Positions 1 to 9,731 of a DNA stretch of 64,000 bases are shown piece by piece. Source of the DNA: Microbacterium esteraromaticum (lineage in GTDB: Bacteria; Actinomycetota; Actinomycetes; Actinomycetales; Microbacteriaceae); contig NZ_FUKO01000012.1 of NCBI RefSeq assembly GCF_900163815.1, forward strand, positions 62,001 through 126,000. The letters run 5' to 3'. Position numbers and translations under genes: made by a program. Numbering within the stretch: the stretch's first letter is position 1; each line of letters opens with the position of its first letter. The notes under the pieces were generated by a model. It was not told where the DNA came from. It saw only the letters and a program-made list of their open reading frames with translations, and made no database searches.

Positions 1-503
1 ACGTATTCCAGCGCGCGGCGCATGATCAGCGGGTCCCAGACGCAGAAGCCGTCGTCGCTGAAGACCCGTACCCGCGCGCGGGAGCTGGCCATCGCGCCGA
101 GTTCGGCGAGACGCTCGCCCTTCTGACCGACGGTGACGGCGCCGATGGGCTGCACCGTGGCGTACCCCGCGGCCTCGCCCAGTGCGAGCTCCTGCTCGAC
201 GACGCCGGCGGTGTCGGCCACCGGCTGCGTGTTCGGCATCGCGAATACCGCGGTGAAGCCCCCGGAAGCGGCGGCGCGAGTGCCCGAGAGCACCGTCTCG
301 GAGGTTTCGAAGCCCGGTTCGCGCAGGTGCGTGTGCAGATCGACGAGACCCGGCAGCGCGACGAGTCCGGCCGCGTCGATGACGCGCGCGCCGGATCGGC
401 TCAGCCCGGTGCCGATCTCGGCGATGAGGCCGTTCTCGATCACGATGTCGGCGCTGTCGCGCCCGAGCAGCTGGACGCCTTCGATGACGAGGGTCTGGCT
501 CAT
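1..503 (-). CDS. pyrC: Dihydroorotase PyrC (N-terminal part, runs off the window)
   Basis: This is the cyclic amidohydrolase that closes carbamoyl-aspartate to dihydroorotate in pyrimidine synthesis. The translated minus strand starts [20 protein letters not shown] and reaches the metal-binding DLHTHLREPG motif (His57 and His59), followed by a SGGFTAVFAMPNTQP block typical of type I dihydroorotases. The ATG at 503 shares one base with the TAA stop of pyrB, so translation is probably coupled. About 167 residues are present and the C-terminal part lies beyond position 1. Confidence 0.95.
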   Translation of the reverse strand, partial: MSQTLVIEGVQLLGRDSADIVIENGLIAEIGTGLSRSGARVIDAAGLVALPGLVDLHTHLREPGFETSETVLSGTRAAASGGFTAVFAMPNTQPVADTAGVVEQELALGEAAGYATVQPIGAVTVGQKGERLAELGAMASSRARVRVFSDDGFCVWDPLIMRRALEY

Positions 504-1465
504 TACACTTCCCCTCGTTCGTCGTTGCGTTCACCCGCGAGAAGCAGGTAGAGCACTGCCATGCGCACGGAGACGCCATTGGTGACCTGCTCCAGCACAG
601 TGGAGCGCGGTGAATCTGCGGCTTCTGAAGAGATCTCGAGCCCGCGGTTCATGGGTCCCGGGTGCAGCACAATGCTATCGCTCGGCAGCGATGCCGCGCG
701 CAGTGCGTCAAGACCCCACATGCGCGAATACTCCCGTTCAGTGGGAAAATATGAGGCATTCATGCGCTCGCCCTGGATGCGCAGCATCATGACGGCGTCG
801 GGGCCTTCGGCCAGTGCGTCATCGAGGTCGTAGAGCACGCGCACCGGCCAGTGCGAGACATTCTGCGGAATGAGCGTCGGTGGTGTCACCAGCGTCACGT
901 CAGCACCGAGCGTCGACAGCAGCCACACGTTCGAGCGCGCGACGCGGGAGTGCAGCACATCGCCGACGATCGTCACGCGCATGCCGGAGAGATCTTTGCC
1001 GCGGCTTGCGGCGCCATAGCGGCGCTTGCGCATCGTGAATGCATCGAGCAGCGCTTGAGTGGGATGCTCGTGGGTGCCGTCGCCGGCGTTGACGACCCCT
1101 GCCGAGATCCAGCCGCTGGTCGCGAGTGTTCGCGGGGCGCCTGATGCCGAGTGACGGATGACGACAGCATCCGCTCCCATCGCCTGCAGCGTCTGCGCGG
1201 TGTCCTTCAGGCTCTCGCCCTTGGAGACGCTGGAACCCTTGGCCGCAAAGTTGATGACGTCGGCCGAGAGCCGTTTGGCGGCCGCCTCGAAAGAGATGCG
1301 CGTGCGCGTGGAGTCCTCGAAGAAGAGGTTGACGACGGTCTTCCCGAGAAGCGTGGGCAGTTTCTTGACCTCGCGAGACTGCGTGTCGGCCATGTCTTCA
1401 GCGACGTCGAGGATGCGCAGCGCACCATCGCGATCAAGGCTGCGGGTGTCGAGGAGGTGTCTCAT
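503..1465 (-). CDS. pyrB: Aspartate carbamoyltransferase catalytic subunit
   Basis: It joins carbamoyl phosphate and aspartate, the first committed pyrimidine step. The protein has 320 residues, normal for the catalytic chain. It carries the carbamoyl-phosphate loop [10 protein letters not shown] (residues 51-60), the [11 protein letters not shown] motif and the LHPGPMNRG motif near the C-terminus. Its ATG overlaps the pyrR stop by 4 bases (ATGA) and its stop touches the pyrC start, giving a tightly packed pyrR-pyrB-pyrC operon. No pyrI regulatory subunit is next to it. Confidence 0.97.
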   Translation of the reverse strand: MRHLLDTRSLDRDGALRILDVAEDMADTQSREVKKLPTLLGKTVVNLFFEDSTRTRISFEAAAKRLSADVINFAAKGSSVSKGESLKDTAQTLQAMGADAVVIRHSASGAPRTLATSGWISAGVVNAGDGTHEHPTQALLDAFTMRKRRYGAASRGKDLSGMRVTIVGDVLHSRVARSNVWLLSTLGADVTLVTPPTLIPQNVSHWPVRVLYDLDDALAEGPDAVMMLRIQGERMNASYFPTEREYSRMWGLDALRAASLPSDSIVLHPGPMNRGLEISSEAADSPRSTVLEQVTNGVSVRMAVLYLLLAGERNDERGEV

Positions 1466-1992
1466 GATTCGATCGTCACCTCATCGGCGCCGTCGAGTTC
1501 GCGCAGCCGCACGTTGACGCGCTCCGCCCGCGAGGACGGGATGTTCTTGCCGACGAAATCCGGGCGGATGGGCAGTTCCCGGTGACCCCGGTCGATGAGG
1601 ATCGCGAGGCGCACGGCTGCGGGGCGTCCGATCGACTGGAGCGCGTCGAGGGCGGCACGGATGCTGCGCCCGGAGAAAAGCACGTCATCGACGAGGACGA
1701 CCGTCTTGCCGTCGATGCCGCCTTCGGGGATCTCGGTGCGCTTGGGCGAGCGCGTGGGGTGCTTGGCGAGATCGTCCCGGAAGAGGGTGATGTCGAGCGA
1801 GCCGACGAGGATCTCGGTGTCGGCGATCGCGGAGATGATCGGACCGAGTCGGTCTGCCAGAGTGACGCCACGGGTGGGGATGCCGAGAAGGACGAGGCCT
1901 TCAGCGCCACGGTTGGATTCGAGGATCTCGTGGGCGATGCGCGTCAGAGCGCGCACGATATCGGCTTCCTGCAGCACAGTACGTGCAGACAA
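1462..1992 (-). CDS. pyrR: Bifunctional pyr operon regulator / uracil phosphoribosyltransferase PyrR
   Basis: PyrR binds pyr mRNA when UMP is high and can also make UMP from uracil and PRPP. The 176-residue protein has the PRPP-binding segment [17 protein letters not shown] (about residues 96-112) and the PyrR-specific [17 protein letters not shown]. It starts with TTG ([15 protein letters not shown]). The start follows an AGAAGGGA ribosome binding site that sits in the right arm of a leader hairpin at 1999-2023. It is the first gene of the pyr operon. Confidence 0.96.
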   Translation of the reverse strand: MSARTVLQEADIVRALTRIAHEILESNRGAEGLVLLGIPTRGVTLADRLGPIISAIADTEILVGSLDITLFRDDLAKHPTRSPKRTEIPEGGIDGKTVVLVDDVLFSGRSIRAALDALQSIGRPAAVRLAILIDRGHRELPIRPDFVGKNIPSSRAERVNVRLRELDGADEVTIES

Positions 1993-1998
1993 TGGCCA

Positions 1999-2023
1999 CG
2001 TCCCTTCTCCGCCTCTCAGGACG
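1999..2023 (-). promoter_or_regulatory. PyrR-binding leader hairpin over the pyrR ribosome binding site
   Basis: On the minus strand CGTCC and GGGACG pair around a loop containing GTCCTGAGAGGCGG. This matches the known PyrR recognition pattern (RUCCNGNGAGGYU) at all but the last position. The AGAAGGGA ribosome binding site lies in the loop and right arm, so PyrR binding would block translation. That mode is known for mycobacterial pyrR. The match is read directly; the regulation is inferred. Confidence 0.75.
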
Positions 2024-2104
2024 GTGTTAAAGGTGGTGATGGGTCCAGTCTAGCGAACGTCCCGTCCTGCTTCCTGCAGGCCAGGCCGCCGAGTGCGGCG
2101 GAAC

Positions 2105-3679
2105 TCAGACGTCGAGACGGAGGGCGTCTTCGGTGACGGGGCAGCGCTCGGCTCGGATCGGGTGACCGGTGGTCGTCAGGCACTTTCCGGTCTTCAGATC
2201 CCACTTCCAGTCGTGCATGCTGCAGGTGAGGATGCCGTCTTCGTCGATCTTTCCGGTGCGGGTGAGGTCAGCGCGCAGGTGCGGGCAGCGGCGCTGTACG
2301 GTCCAGTCGCCGATCTCGGCGTCTTCGGTCTGGTCCGTCTGCTCCTGATACCAGTTCTCGACGTACTCGATGCGGTCGACCGAGAGGCACTTGAGGAAGG
2401 TCGTCAGGAACTCGTTGAACTTGCCGCTGCGACCGACCGAGAACTGCATCGACAGGAAGATCGAGTTGGACCAGTCGATCTCGTGATCGGCGATGTTCGT
2501 GGAGACGAGATCAGCGGGAATCGTGTACCAGTAGATGCACTCCTCCCCCGAGTATTCGCGCACCTTGGCCTTGGGGAAGTCCACGACCATGTCGAGTTCA
2601 CCGATGCGGAAGCGCACATTCCCGCCCACGCCGAGGCGGATCGTGCGGGACTTCTTCAGCAGCGGCTCCCACCACTCCTTGATAGCGGCGAGCATCTCCG
2701 CCGGCGGCAGCACCGCGGCGCGCGTCGCCTCCTCATCGCGGATCTCCTGCTGGCGAGACGCGCGCTGCTCCTCGAGGTATTCCCACTTCTCATCGAAGAT
2801 GTGCGCGATCTCGGCCTCGGTGTACAGGCTCTGGCTGACCGTCATCTCACCCGCATCGAGTTCGACGACGGTGCCCGGCACGAACAGCCGGCCGTCGTAC
2901 TGCGGCGCCTGCTCCTTGAGGTGGGCGAGGAACTCCTTCTGGTCTGTGAAGATCGAGTCGTTGTCGAGGCCGGTCCCGTTGTACTTGAACAGCTCATCAC
3001 GCAGGAACATCGGCGGCCCCGCCATGGGGAAGACCCGCGGCGCGTCAACCTTTTCGATGTAGTACATCGCGCGCTTGTTCTGCGCTTCGCGCTTGAGACG
3101 GGCGAAATTCTGCTTCGCTTCCTGAGGGAGGTCGTAGACCATCGGCCACCAGATCGCACCGGACACCTGAGTGAAATAGGCGTCGGGCTTGCCGAACGAG
3201 AGCAGCGCCTCCAGGTCGAGCGGATGCGAATCGTTCTGGTTCAGCACGGATGCCGTGCCATCATCGAGGCTCAGCGAGGAGTCGCCGATTGGGCCGTCGC
3301 TGGGTGCCCGCAGCGGCGTGATCATGATCTTCAGCTCACCGCGCTGGATGACCTCCCCAGCCGGAGCGTAGGTGATGTTGTCGTATCCGAGAGCGCGGAT
3401 GTCCTTTTCGAGGTCATCGATGGGGTACTCCGGCAGCAGCACCTCGATGTCCTTCGAGATGTAGCGCTGAAGCAGACGCGGGTCGAAGTGATCGCGGTGC
3501 CGGTGCGAGATGTACAGGAAGTCGGCTTCGCGGCCGAACCGTTCCCAGTCGAGGCCTCGATTGTCGGGAAACGGGAACCACGAGCCGTAGAACGACGGGC
3601 CGAGAACCGGGTCGCAGATGATGTTTCCGCCGTTGGTCTCGATGAACATCCCGGCGTGGCCGAGTCCCGTGATCCGCAT
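2105..3679 (-). CDS. namH: UDP-N-acetylmuramate hydroxylase NamH-like (metallo-beta-lactamase fold plus Rieske domain)
   Basis: It probably hydroxylates the acetyl group of UDP-MurNAc to give N-glycolyl muramic acid for peptidoglycan. The 524-residue protein starts MRITGLGHAGMFIETNGG and has a metallo-beta-lactamase-like HRHRDH motif (residues 59-64). A Rieske [2Fe-2S] domain lies at the C-terminus: Cys465-x-His467 and Cys486-x2-His489. Length, domain order and blocks such as SGAIWWPMVYD and NSIFLSMQF agree with mycobacterial NamH (Rv3818 type). A strong AGGAGGAGA ribosome binding site precedes the ATG. The wider CMP-Neu5Ac hydroxylase-like family is an alternative label, but the context favours NamH. 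Confidence 0.85.
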   Translation of the reverse strand: MRITGLGHAGMFIETNGGNIICDPVLGPSFYGSWFPFPDNRGLDWERFGREADFLYISHRHRDHFDPRLLQRYISKDIEVLLPEYPIDDLEKDIRALGYDNITYAPAGEVIQRGELKIMITPLRAPSDGPIGDSSLSLDDGTASVLNQNDSHPLDLEALLSFGKPDAYFTQVSGAIWWPMVYDLPQEAKQNFARLKREAQNKRAMYYIEKVDAPRVFPMAGPPMFLRDELFKYNGTGLDNDSIFTDQKEFLAHLKEQAPQYDGRLFVPGTVVELDAGEMTVSQSLYTEAEIAHIFDEKWEYLEEQRASRQQEIRDEEATRAAVLPPAEMLAAIKEWWEPLLKKSRTIRLGVGGNVRFRIGELDMVVDFPKAKVREYSGEECIYWYTIPADLVSTNIADHEIDWSNSIFLSMQFSVGRSGKFNEFLTTFLKCLSVDRIEYVENWYQEQTDQTEDAEIGDWTVQRRCPHLRADLTRTGKIDEDGILTCSMHDWKWDLKTGKCLTTTGHPIRAERCPVTEDALRLDV

Positions 3680-3778
3680 GTCTCTCCTCCTGCTGTGGAC
3701 AGCCTCGATTCTACCGAGCGGATGCTGTGGGCGGCTGGTGCCCAGCCGTGGATATGGCGGAACCGCTCTCCCCCGCGC

Positions 3779-6700
3779 TCACGCCTCGAGCAGACCCCGG
3801 ATGTCATCGGCAGTCAGTGCCTGCGCGAACACCGCGTCGTCATCCATCACGGCGCTGAACAGCCGTGCTTTCCGCTGCTGCAGCGCGAGCACCTTCTCCT
3901 CGATCGTGCCCGCCGCGATCAGACGGTAGACGAACACGCGGTTCTGCTGGCCGATCCGGTGCACGCGGTCGATGGCCTGCGACTCCGCGGCGGGGTTCCA
4001 CCACGGATCGAGCAGAAAGACGTAGTCGGCTTCGGTGAGTGTCAGGCCGAACCCACCGGCCTTGAGACTGATCAGGAACACCGGCTCCTCCCCGCCGCGG
4101 AACTGCTCGACGACGTCCGCGCGACGCCGAGTCGATCCGTCGAGATACGCGTAGGAGATGCCGGCGTCGGCGAGTCTCTCGGCTGCGAGTTCGAGGAAGG
4201 AGGTGAACTGGCTGAAGACGAGTGCCCGGTGACCCTCTGCGCGAAGTTCGCCGAGCTGTTCCAGGAGCACATCGAGCTTGCGTGAGACGGCCCGCGTGGG
4301 AATCTTGTCGGACTGCCCCTCGGTCTTCACCAGTGCAGGATCGAGCGCCAGCATCCGCAGCATCGTGAGCGACCGGAAGACGATGAAGCGGTTGCGGTCG
4401 AGATCGGCGAGCAGGCCGAGCACCTTCTGGCGTTCGCGCTGCAGCACCGTGTCGTACAGCGCGCGATGCGCGGGGCTCAGATCGACGAAGACCTCCTGCA
4501 CCTGCTTCTCGGGCAGATCGGCCGCGACGAGCTCTTTGGTGCGACGCAGCATCAGCGGGCGGATGCGCCGCCGCAGCCGCTGCATGCGCCGTTGGCGGTA
4601 TTCCCCGCCCTCTTCGTTCTCAGGCACCTTGCCCTTCTCGATCGGCTGCACGTAGTCCTGGCGGAACTTCCGCGCAGACGGAAACAGACCGGGAGCAGTG
4701 AGTGCGAACAGCGACCACAGATCGGTGAGACTGTTCTCCAACGGCGTGCCTGTGACGGCGAATGTCACCCGCGCAGCGATCGCCGCGACCGCGCGGTGCA
4801 GCTTGGTCGCGGAGTTCTTCACGAACTGCGCCTCGTCGAGGATCAGCCCCGCCCACGCGACTGCTGCGTATTCCTGCTCGTCGAGTCGCGCGAGCGTGTA
4901 CGAGGTGATGACGAGGTCGGCTCGCCCCGCGACCTCCGCCACGCTCTCGCTGCGCCGCGCGATCGTGCTGTCGATGATCGTCACTCGAAGGCCCGGTGCG
5001 AACCTGGCGGCTTCCCGGCGCCAGGTGTCGAGCACAGAGGTGGGTGCGATGACGAGGAACGGATGCTGCTCTCCGCGTTCGACGGCGTGCGCCGTCAGAG
5101 CGAGCAGCTGCAGAGTCTTGCCGAGCCCCATGTCGTCAGCGAGGATGCCGCCCATCCCCCGTTCCCAGAGGAAAACGAGCCAGTCGAAGCCCTGCTTCTG
5201 ATATTCGCGGAGCTGTGCGTGCAGCCCGGTGGGGACCGGGGTCTCGGGGACGCCATCGACGTCGCGCAGGCCCTCCGCGAGGGCGCGCCATGCGACGGCA
5301 GGCTGGGAGATGTCGGCGAGGTCTTCGAACTCCTCCCAGAGATCGACCTGGTGCCTGCTGATTCGCGGAGCGGTCTCCCACTCCGCGAGACCGGTGGCTT
5401 CATCGATCAGCTCGCGCAGACGATCAAGACCGGGGTGCGCGAGCGAGAAGTAGGTGCCGTCGATGAGCAGCAGCTTCGTGCGCCGCATGCTGAGCGCGGT
5501 GAACAACGGTGTGAACGGAATCGATCGGCCGTCGATCTTCACGATGATGCCGAGATCGAACCAATCCGCGTCTGTCGTCTCGACGGTCGAGATGGTGATC
5601 TCCGGGATGCCGGACAGCTCGCGATAGTCGCGACGGCGCCCGGTGATGACGACCCTGACGTCGCTGTCCTCGTATGCGGTGAGCACTTGGGCTGCCCATT
5701 CCGCAGCATCCACGCCTTCGATGCGTCCAGCAGCGGCGAACGGAGACGTCGCGACGGAGTGCCAGATGCTCTCCACGGCGATGCGGGCTGTGCTTTCCGC
5801 TTCGAAGTCGCGGAAGGCCTGCATTCCGGGCTCGAATGGCGTCACGCCGAAACCGGCGTACTCCCAGCCGAACCGGAAATCAATGCGATCGCCTGCAGAG
5901 AACGCGGCGGTCAGGACGGGGCGAGGCACGCTCAGCGGCGGCAGTTCGAGCCCCGATGCCGCGCGCACCTCGCTCTCGCGCGCGATGAGCGGGTACGCCT
6001 CGGCGAAGAAGTCGCCGCGGTCTTCTGGCGGCACCGAGATCGGCGCCCCGGTGCGCAGCACGGCGAGAACCGTCGAGGGCAGGTCCACCGCCGCCAGCGT
6101 CACGTGAATGTCGGTCGCGATCACGTCCCAGTGGTAGAGCCCGAAGCGTCCGAGTGGCTGCACGTGCGCAGAATCGACGGGGATGCCGTCAAGGCTGACA
6201 TCTGCTGCGACTTCGAGCCCGCCGCTGCCCTCCTCGGCGATCCGCAGCCCGGCGGACGCGGCACTCGCGAGGGTGACGTGGGTGTGCGCGTGGAGCGGCA
6301 CCAGCGGAATTCCCAGCCCGGACAGGGCATCAAGATGCCGCCAGAGCAGCGGGGACTCCACGCGATCCAGCAGAATCCATTCCCCGGCCGTGCCGGAGAG
6401 CAGCGAATCCCTGGAGATGTTCAGGAAGTCGGTGAACCAGCGGCGCTGCGGCTCGGAGTGCTGGCCGCTGCGGCGCAGGGCATCCCACGTCGCGTCGCCC
6501 TTGATCCAGCGATCAGTGTTCGTGCTCCGCATCAGCGGGCGCACGGCGAGCATCACTTCACCGGGCTCACGCACCAGTCCACGCGGGGTGGCCGAGCGGG
6601 GCGGTTCCGGCTTCCATTGCTGCGCCGAGCCGTGCGGACGAGTGCGCAGCTCGATACCGAGCGCGAGCGGGATGAGTGCGCGCGTCGACCGCGCGGGGAG

Positions 6701-7054
6701 GATCGTACGCCACAGCGGAGCGGAGCGGTTCGGCGTGGCCGGCGTCGCAGACACCCCGGTTCCGCCGGATGTCAAGTCATCACGCTCTGCAACGATCATG
6801 GCGGCAACGAGGTGCTTGCACGCCGTTGCGACAGGACATGAGCACGTCGTGTTCATGATCCGCGCGCCGTCGAAGCGCACCCGGCAGTGGTAGCGGGCGC
6901 GACCGCTGCCGTCGACCTCCGCGTTCAGCGTCTGCGCTGCGGCATCCCATCGCGTCAATCGCACGAAGCCACGATCGGCATAGTCCACCCCGCGCTGATA
7001 GCCGCCTGAACCGGCGAGCTGTCGAAGCTGGCCGAGGCTGCCTGGAGGGATCAT
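3779..7054 (-). CDS. SNF2-family DEAD/DEAH helicase with SWIM zinc finger
   Basis: This is a 1091-residue DNA-stimulated ATPase of the bacterial SWIM-SNF2 type. The N-terminus holds a SWIM zinc finger, CSCPVATACKH (residues 71-81). A long middle region follows, then a Swi2/Snf2 ATPase core with Walker A ADDMGLGKT (about residue 639), Walker B LILDEAQ (about 736), VTGTPLENS and the C-terminal helicase motif VHRIGQ. It starts 54 bp downstream of nusB on the same strand. Roles in transcription or repair have been proposed for the family; the substrate is unknown. Confidence 0.93.
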   Translation of the reverse strand: MIPPGSLGQLRQLAGSGGYQRGVDYADRGFVRLTRWDAAAQTLNAEVDGSGRARYHCRVRFDGARIMNTTCSCPVATACKHLVAAMIVAERDDLTSGGTGVSATPATPNRSAPLWRTILPARSTRALIPLALGIELRTRPHGSAQQWKPEPPRSATPRGLVREPGEVMLAVRPLMRSTNTDRWIKGDATWDALRRSGQHSEPQRRWFTDFLNISRDSLLSGTAGEWILLDRVESPLLWRHLDALSGLGIPLVPLHAHTHVTLASAASAGLRIAEEGSGGLEVAADVSLDGIPVDSAHVQPLGRFGLYHWDVIATDIHVTLAAVDLPSTVLAVLRTGAPISVPPEDRGDFFAEAYPLIARESEVRAASGLELPPLSVPRPVLTAAFSAGDRIDFRFGWEYAGFGVTPFEPGMQAFRDFEAESTARIAVESIWHSVATSPFAAAGRIEGVDAAEWAAQVLTAYEDSDVRVVITGRRRDYRELSGIPEITISTVETTDADWFDLGIIVKIDGRSIPFTPLFTALSMRRTKLLLIDGTYFSLAHPGLDRLRELIDEATGLAEWETAPRISRHQVDLWEEFEDLADISQPAVAWRALAEGLRDVDGVPETPVPTGLHAQLREYQKQGFDWLVFLWERGMGGILADDMGLGKTLQLLALTAHAVERGEQHPFLVIAPTSVLDTWRREAARFAPGLRVTIIDSTIARRSESVAEVAGRADLVITSYTLARLDEQEYAAVAWAGLILDEAQFVKNSATKLHRAVAAIAARVTFAVTGTPLENSLTDLWSLFALTAPGLFPSARKFRQDYVQPIEKGKVPENEEGGEYRQRRMQRLRRRIRPLMLRRTKELVAADLPEKQVQEVFVDLSPAHRALYDTVLQRERQKVLGLLADLDRNRFIVFRSLTMLRMLALDPALVKTEGQSDKIPTRAVSRKLDVLLEQLGELRAEGHRALVFSQFTSFLELAAERLADAGISYAYLDGSTRRRADVVEQFRGGEEPVFLISLKAGGFGLTLTEADYVFLLDPWWNPAAESQAIDRVHRIGQQNRVFVYRLIAAGTIEEKVLALQQRKARLFSAVMDDDAVFAQALTADDIRGLLEA

Positions 7055-7108
7055 GTCAGCATCCTGCCGTGGACCACTGACGCTGTCTCACTCGGCGATG
7101 CGGCGGAG

Positions 7109-7519
7109 TCAGTTCGTCCGGGCGATACGGGCGAGCACACCGTGCACGAATGCGCTGGACTCGTCAGTGGAGAGCTCTTTGGCGAGTTCGACGGCCTCAT
7201 CGATCGCGACCGCGGTCGGCACCTCGGCGTTGAAGAGGATCTCCCAGGTGCCCATCCGCAGCAGTGCCCGATCGACGGCGGGCATCCGCTCGAGCTTCCA
7301 GTCACGGCTGTGCGTGGTGATCTGCTCGTCGATCTCATCGCGGTGATCGATGTAGCCATCGACGATGTCGCGGGCGTACAGCCACGATGCTTCACGACTG
7401 GGCTCGTTCGCCGCGCGCTTGGCGGCAGCAGCGAGCACGATGGAGATCTCTTCGTCGCGGATGTCAGAGGAGTAGAGGATATCGAGGGCGCGTTTGCGCG
7501 CCTTGGTGCGTGCGCTCAA
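7109..7519 (-). CDS. nusB: Transcription antitermination factor NusB
   Basis: NusB pairs with NusE (S10) on boxA RNA to prevent early termination of rRNA transcripts. The 136-residue product MSARTKARKRALDILYSSDI is all-helical and has the family block RMGTWEILFNAEVPTAVAIDEAVELAKELS. The likely start is TTG, 2 bases after the efp stop, without a clear ribosome binding site, so translation is probably coupled to efp. The efp-nusB order is common in actinobacteria. Confidence 0.95.
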   Translation of the reverse strand: MSARTKARKRALDILYSSDIRDEEISIVLAAAAKRAANEPSREASWLYARDIVDGYIDHRDEIDEQITTHSRDWKLERMPAVDRALLRMGTWEILFNAEVPTAVAIDEAVELAKELSTDESSAFVHGVLARIARTN

Positions 7520-7521
7520 GA

Positions 7522-8085
7522 TCAGTCGTTGACGCGGCCGAGGTAGTCACCGGTGCGGGTGTCGACCTTGACCTTGGTGCCGGTCTCGAGGAACAGCGGC
7601 ACCTGCAGCTCGTAGCCGGTCTCGACGGTGGCAGGCTTGGTGCCTGCGGAGGAACGATCGCCCTGCAGGCCGGGCTCGGTGTAGGTGACCACCAGCACGA
7701 CGGACGCCGGCAGCTCGATGTACAGCGGGTTGCCGTGGTTGAGCGCGATCTGAACCTGCTGGTTCTCGAGCATGTAGTTCTTCGCGTCGCCGACGATCGC
7801 GGCGGAGACATTGAGCTGGTCGTAGTCCTCGACATCCATGAAGACGAAGCTGTCGCCGTCGGTGTAGAGGTAGGTGAAATCGCGGCGGTCGACGTTCTCG
7901 ATCTCGATCTTGGTACCGGCGTTGTACGTCTTGTCGACGGACTTGCCCGTCACGACGTTCTTGAGCTTGGTGCGCACGAAGGCGCCACCCTTGCCCGGCT
8001 TCACGTGCTGGAACTCCACGACGCTCCAGAGCTGTCCGTCGATCTTGATGACGACGCCGTTCTTGATGTCTGCTGTGGATGCCAT
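7522..8085 (-). CDS. efp: Elongation factor P
   Basis: EF-P relieves ribosome stalling at polyproline stretches. The 187-residue protein [19 protein letters not shown] has the KOW-like N-terminal domain with the loop PGKGGAF (Lys32 at the tip) and two OB domains, ending in [14 protein letters not shown]. The ATG at 8085 gives the family-normal length; a longer frame upstream adds 17 arginine-rich residues with no similarity. It is cotranscribed with nusB. No lysyl-modification gene (epmA/epmB) is seen here. Confidence 0.97.
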   Translation of the reverse strand: MASTADIKNGVVIKIDGQLWSVVEFQHVKPGKGGAFVRTKLKNVVTGKSVDKTYNAGTKIEIENVDRRDFTYLYTDGDSFVFMDVEDYDQLNVSAAIVGDAKNYMLENQQVQIALNHGNPLYIELPASVVLVVTYTEPGLQGDRSSAGTKPATVETGYELQVPLFLETGTKVKVDTRTGDYLGRVND

Positions 8086-8208
8086 GCGGGAGAGTTCCGT
8101 TCGTGTCGAAGTCAGTGGCCGGGTGCGAATGCGCACGCGAGAAGCGGGCCGATGAACGATTCTATCGGATCACGTCGACGGCCCCGCCCGAACCGCGTTC
8201 AGCTGCTG
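8086..8208. other. Intergenic region upstream of efp
   Basis: This 123-base gap separates the aroQ stop from the efp start. I see no gene in it and no convincing terminator. It may hold the efp promoter. Confidence 0.5.
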
Positions 8209-8646
8209 CTAAAGCTGCGCGATCAGCTGCTCCACCGCTTCGGCATAGCCGTTCACGCCGTGGCCGACCACGCGCACCGCGGCGACGTCGTCGAGGTATG
8301 AGAAGTGCCGGAAGGCTTCTCTGGCGTACACGTCTGAGACGTGCACCTCGGCGAAGGGCAGGGCGACTGCGGTGAGCGCGTCGCGCAGAGCAACGGAGGT
8401 GTGCGTGAGGCCACCGGGGTTGATGATGATCCCTGCGCAGTCCTCGCGGGCGGCATGGATCGTGTCGATGAGCACGCCTTCGTGGTTGCTCTGCAGCGCG
8501 CGCACCTCATAGCCGGCGGCGGCAGCAGCATCCGTCGTCAGCCGCTCGACGTCAGCGAGCGTATCGGTGCCGTACAAGGCCGGTTCGCGCGTTCCGAGCA
8601 GGTTGAGGTTCGGCCCGTTGAGCAGCAGGAGGCGGCGGGAGGTCAT
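8209..8646 (-). CDS. aroQ: Type II 3-dehydroquinate dehydratase
   Basis: It removes water from 3-dehydroquinate, the third shikimate-pathway step. The 145-residue size and the N-terminal LLLNGPNLNLLGTREPALYG (with the catalytic Tyr and flexible-loop Arg) are typical of the type II enzyme. NPGGLTHTSVALRDAL and EVHVSDVYARE are also present. Its ATG overlaps the aroB stop by 4 bases (ATGA), so it is the last gene of the aro block. Confidence 0.97.
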   Translation of the reverse strand: MTSRRLLLLNGPNLNLLGTREPALYGTDTLADVERLTTDAAAAAGYEVRALQSNHEGVLIDTIHAAREDCAGIIINPGGLTHTSVALRDALTAVALPFAEVHVSDVYAREAFRHFSYLDDVAAVRVVGHGVNGYAEAVEQLIAQL

Positions 8647-9731
8647 TCGCCGAGCTCCTGGTACGCGGCGAACATCAGCGACTCATCGGGTGCCTGCAGC
8701 ACGGTCGGCTTGGCGATGTCATCGAGCAGGATGAAGCGCAGCATCGCGCCGCGGGCCTTCTTGTCGCGCTGCATCGTCGCCAGCAGCTGCGGCCACGCGC
8801 CGGCCCGGTAGCTGGTGGGCAGACCGAGCGATTCCAGCACCGCACGGTGGCGCTCCGCGCCCGCGTCGGACAGACGGCCCGCCAGGCGCGAGAGCTCGGC
8901 GGCGTACATCATGCCGATCGACACGGCAGCACCGTGGCGCCACTGGTACCGCTCGGCGTGCTCGATGGCGTGCCCGAGGGTGTGTCCGTAGTTGAGGATC
9001 TCGCGTTGACCTGCCTCGCGGAAGTCCTCCGAGACGACCTTCGCCTTCATGTCGATCGCCAGCTCCACTGTGCGGCGAAACTCATCGCTGCTCGTGTCGA
9101 TGGCGCGCTGCGGATCGGCCTCGATGATGTCGAGGATCTCCGGGGCCCAGATGAACCCTGCCTTGACCACCTCGGCGTACCCGGCGGTGGCTTCGTTCGC
9201 CGACAGGCTGCCGAGCTCGTCGAGATCTCCGATCACGGCGCGCGGCGCCCAGAACGCGCCGACGAGGTTCTTGCCCTCGTTCGTGTTGACACCGGTCTTG
9301 CCGCCGACGGAAGCGTCGACGAGCCCCAGCACCGTTGTCGGCACCTGCACGAGTTGCACACCGCGCAGCCAGGTCGCCGCGACGAAGCCGGCGAGGTCGG
9401 TGACGGCGCCGCCGCCGTAGCCGATGACGGCATCGGTGCGGGTGAAGTCGGCCTGGCCCATCACCTGCCAGCAGAAGGCGGCGACTTCGATGCGCTTGCC
9501 CTGCTCGGCATCCGGGATCTCGGCGAGCAGAACGTCACGTGGACCGTTGGACGTGTCGGCGAGAAGACGATCGCGCAGCTCTGCCGCGCGCTGAGAGAGC
9601 GTCGGCGGGTGCACCACGAGGATCTTCCGCACCGACGGCTCGAGCGCTGCCGAGACGGTGTCGAGAATGCCGCGTCCGATGGTTACGTCGTAGGCGTCTT
9701 GCCCCGTCACACTGATGGTCGTCGTACTCAT
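8643..9731 (-). CDS. aroB: 3-dehydroquinate synthase
   Basis: AroB converts DAHP to 3-dehydroquinate with NAD and a divalent metal. The 362-residue protein contains the glycine-rich NAD loop GYGGGAVTDLAGFVAATW, the block VPTTVLGLVDASVGGKTGVN and the metal-site region ILNYGHTLGHAIEH. It starts with ATG overlapping the aroK stop by 4 bases and overlaps aroQ downstream, so aroK-aroB-aroQ are translationally linked. Confidence 0.98.
   Translation of the reverse strand: MSTTTISVTGQDAYDVTIGRGILDTVSAALEPSVRKILVVHPPTLSQRAAELRDRLLADTSNGPRDVLLAEIPDAEQGKRIEVAAFCWQVMGQADFTRTDAVIGYGGGAVTDLAGFVAATWLRGVQLVQVPTTVLGLVDASVGGKTGVNTNEGKNLVGAFWAPRAVIGDLDELGSLSANEATAGYAEVVKAGFIWAPEILDIIEADPQRAIDTSSDEFRRTVELAIDMKAKVVSEDFREAGQREILNYGHTLGHAIEHAERYQWRHGAAVSIGMMYAAELSRLAGRLSDAGAERHRAVLESLGLPTSYRAGAWPQLLATMQRDKKARGAMLRFILLDDIAKPTVLQAPDESLMFAAYQELGE

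Noticed and set aside
2093..6841. Very long plus-strand open frames (730 and 791 codons) opposite namH and the SNF2 helicase
   Set aside because: They are antisense shadows of well-supported genes, with Arg/Glu/Asp-rich low-complexity products, as expected in high-GC DNA.
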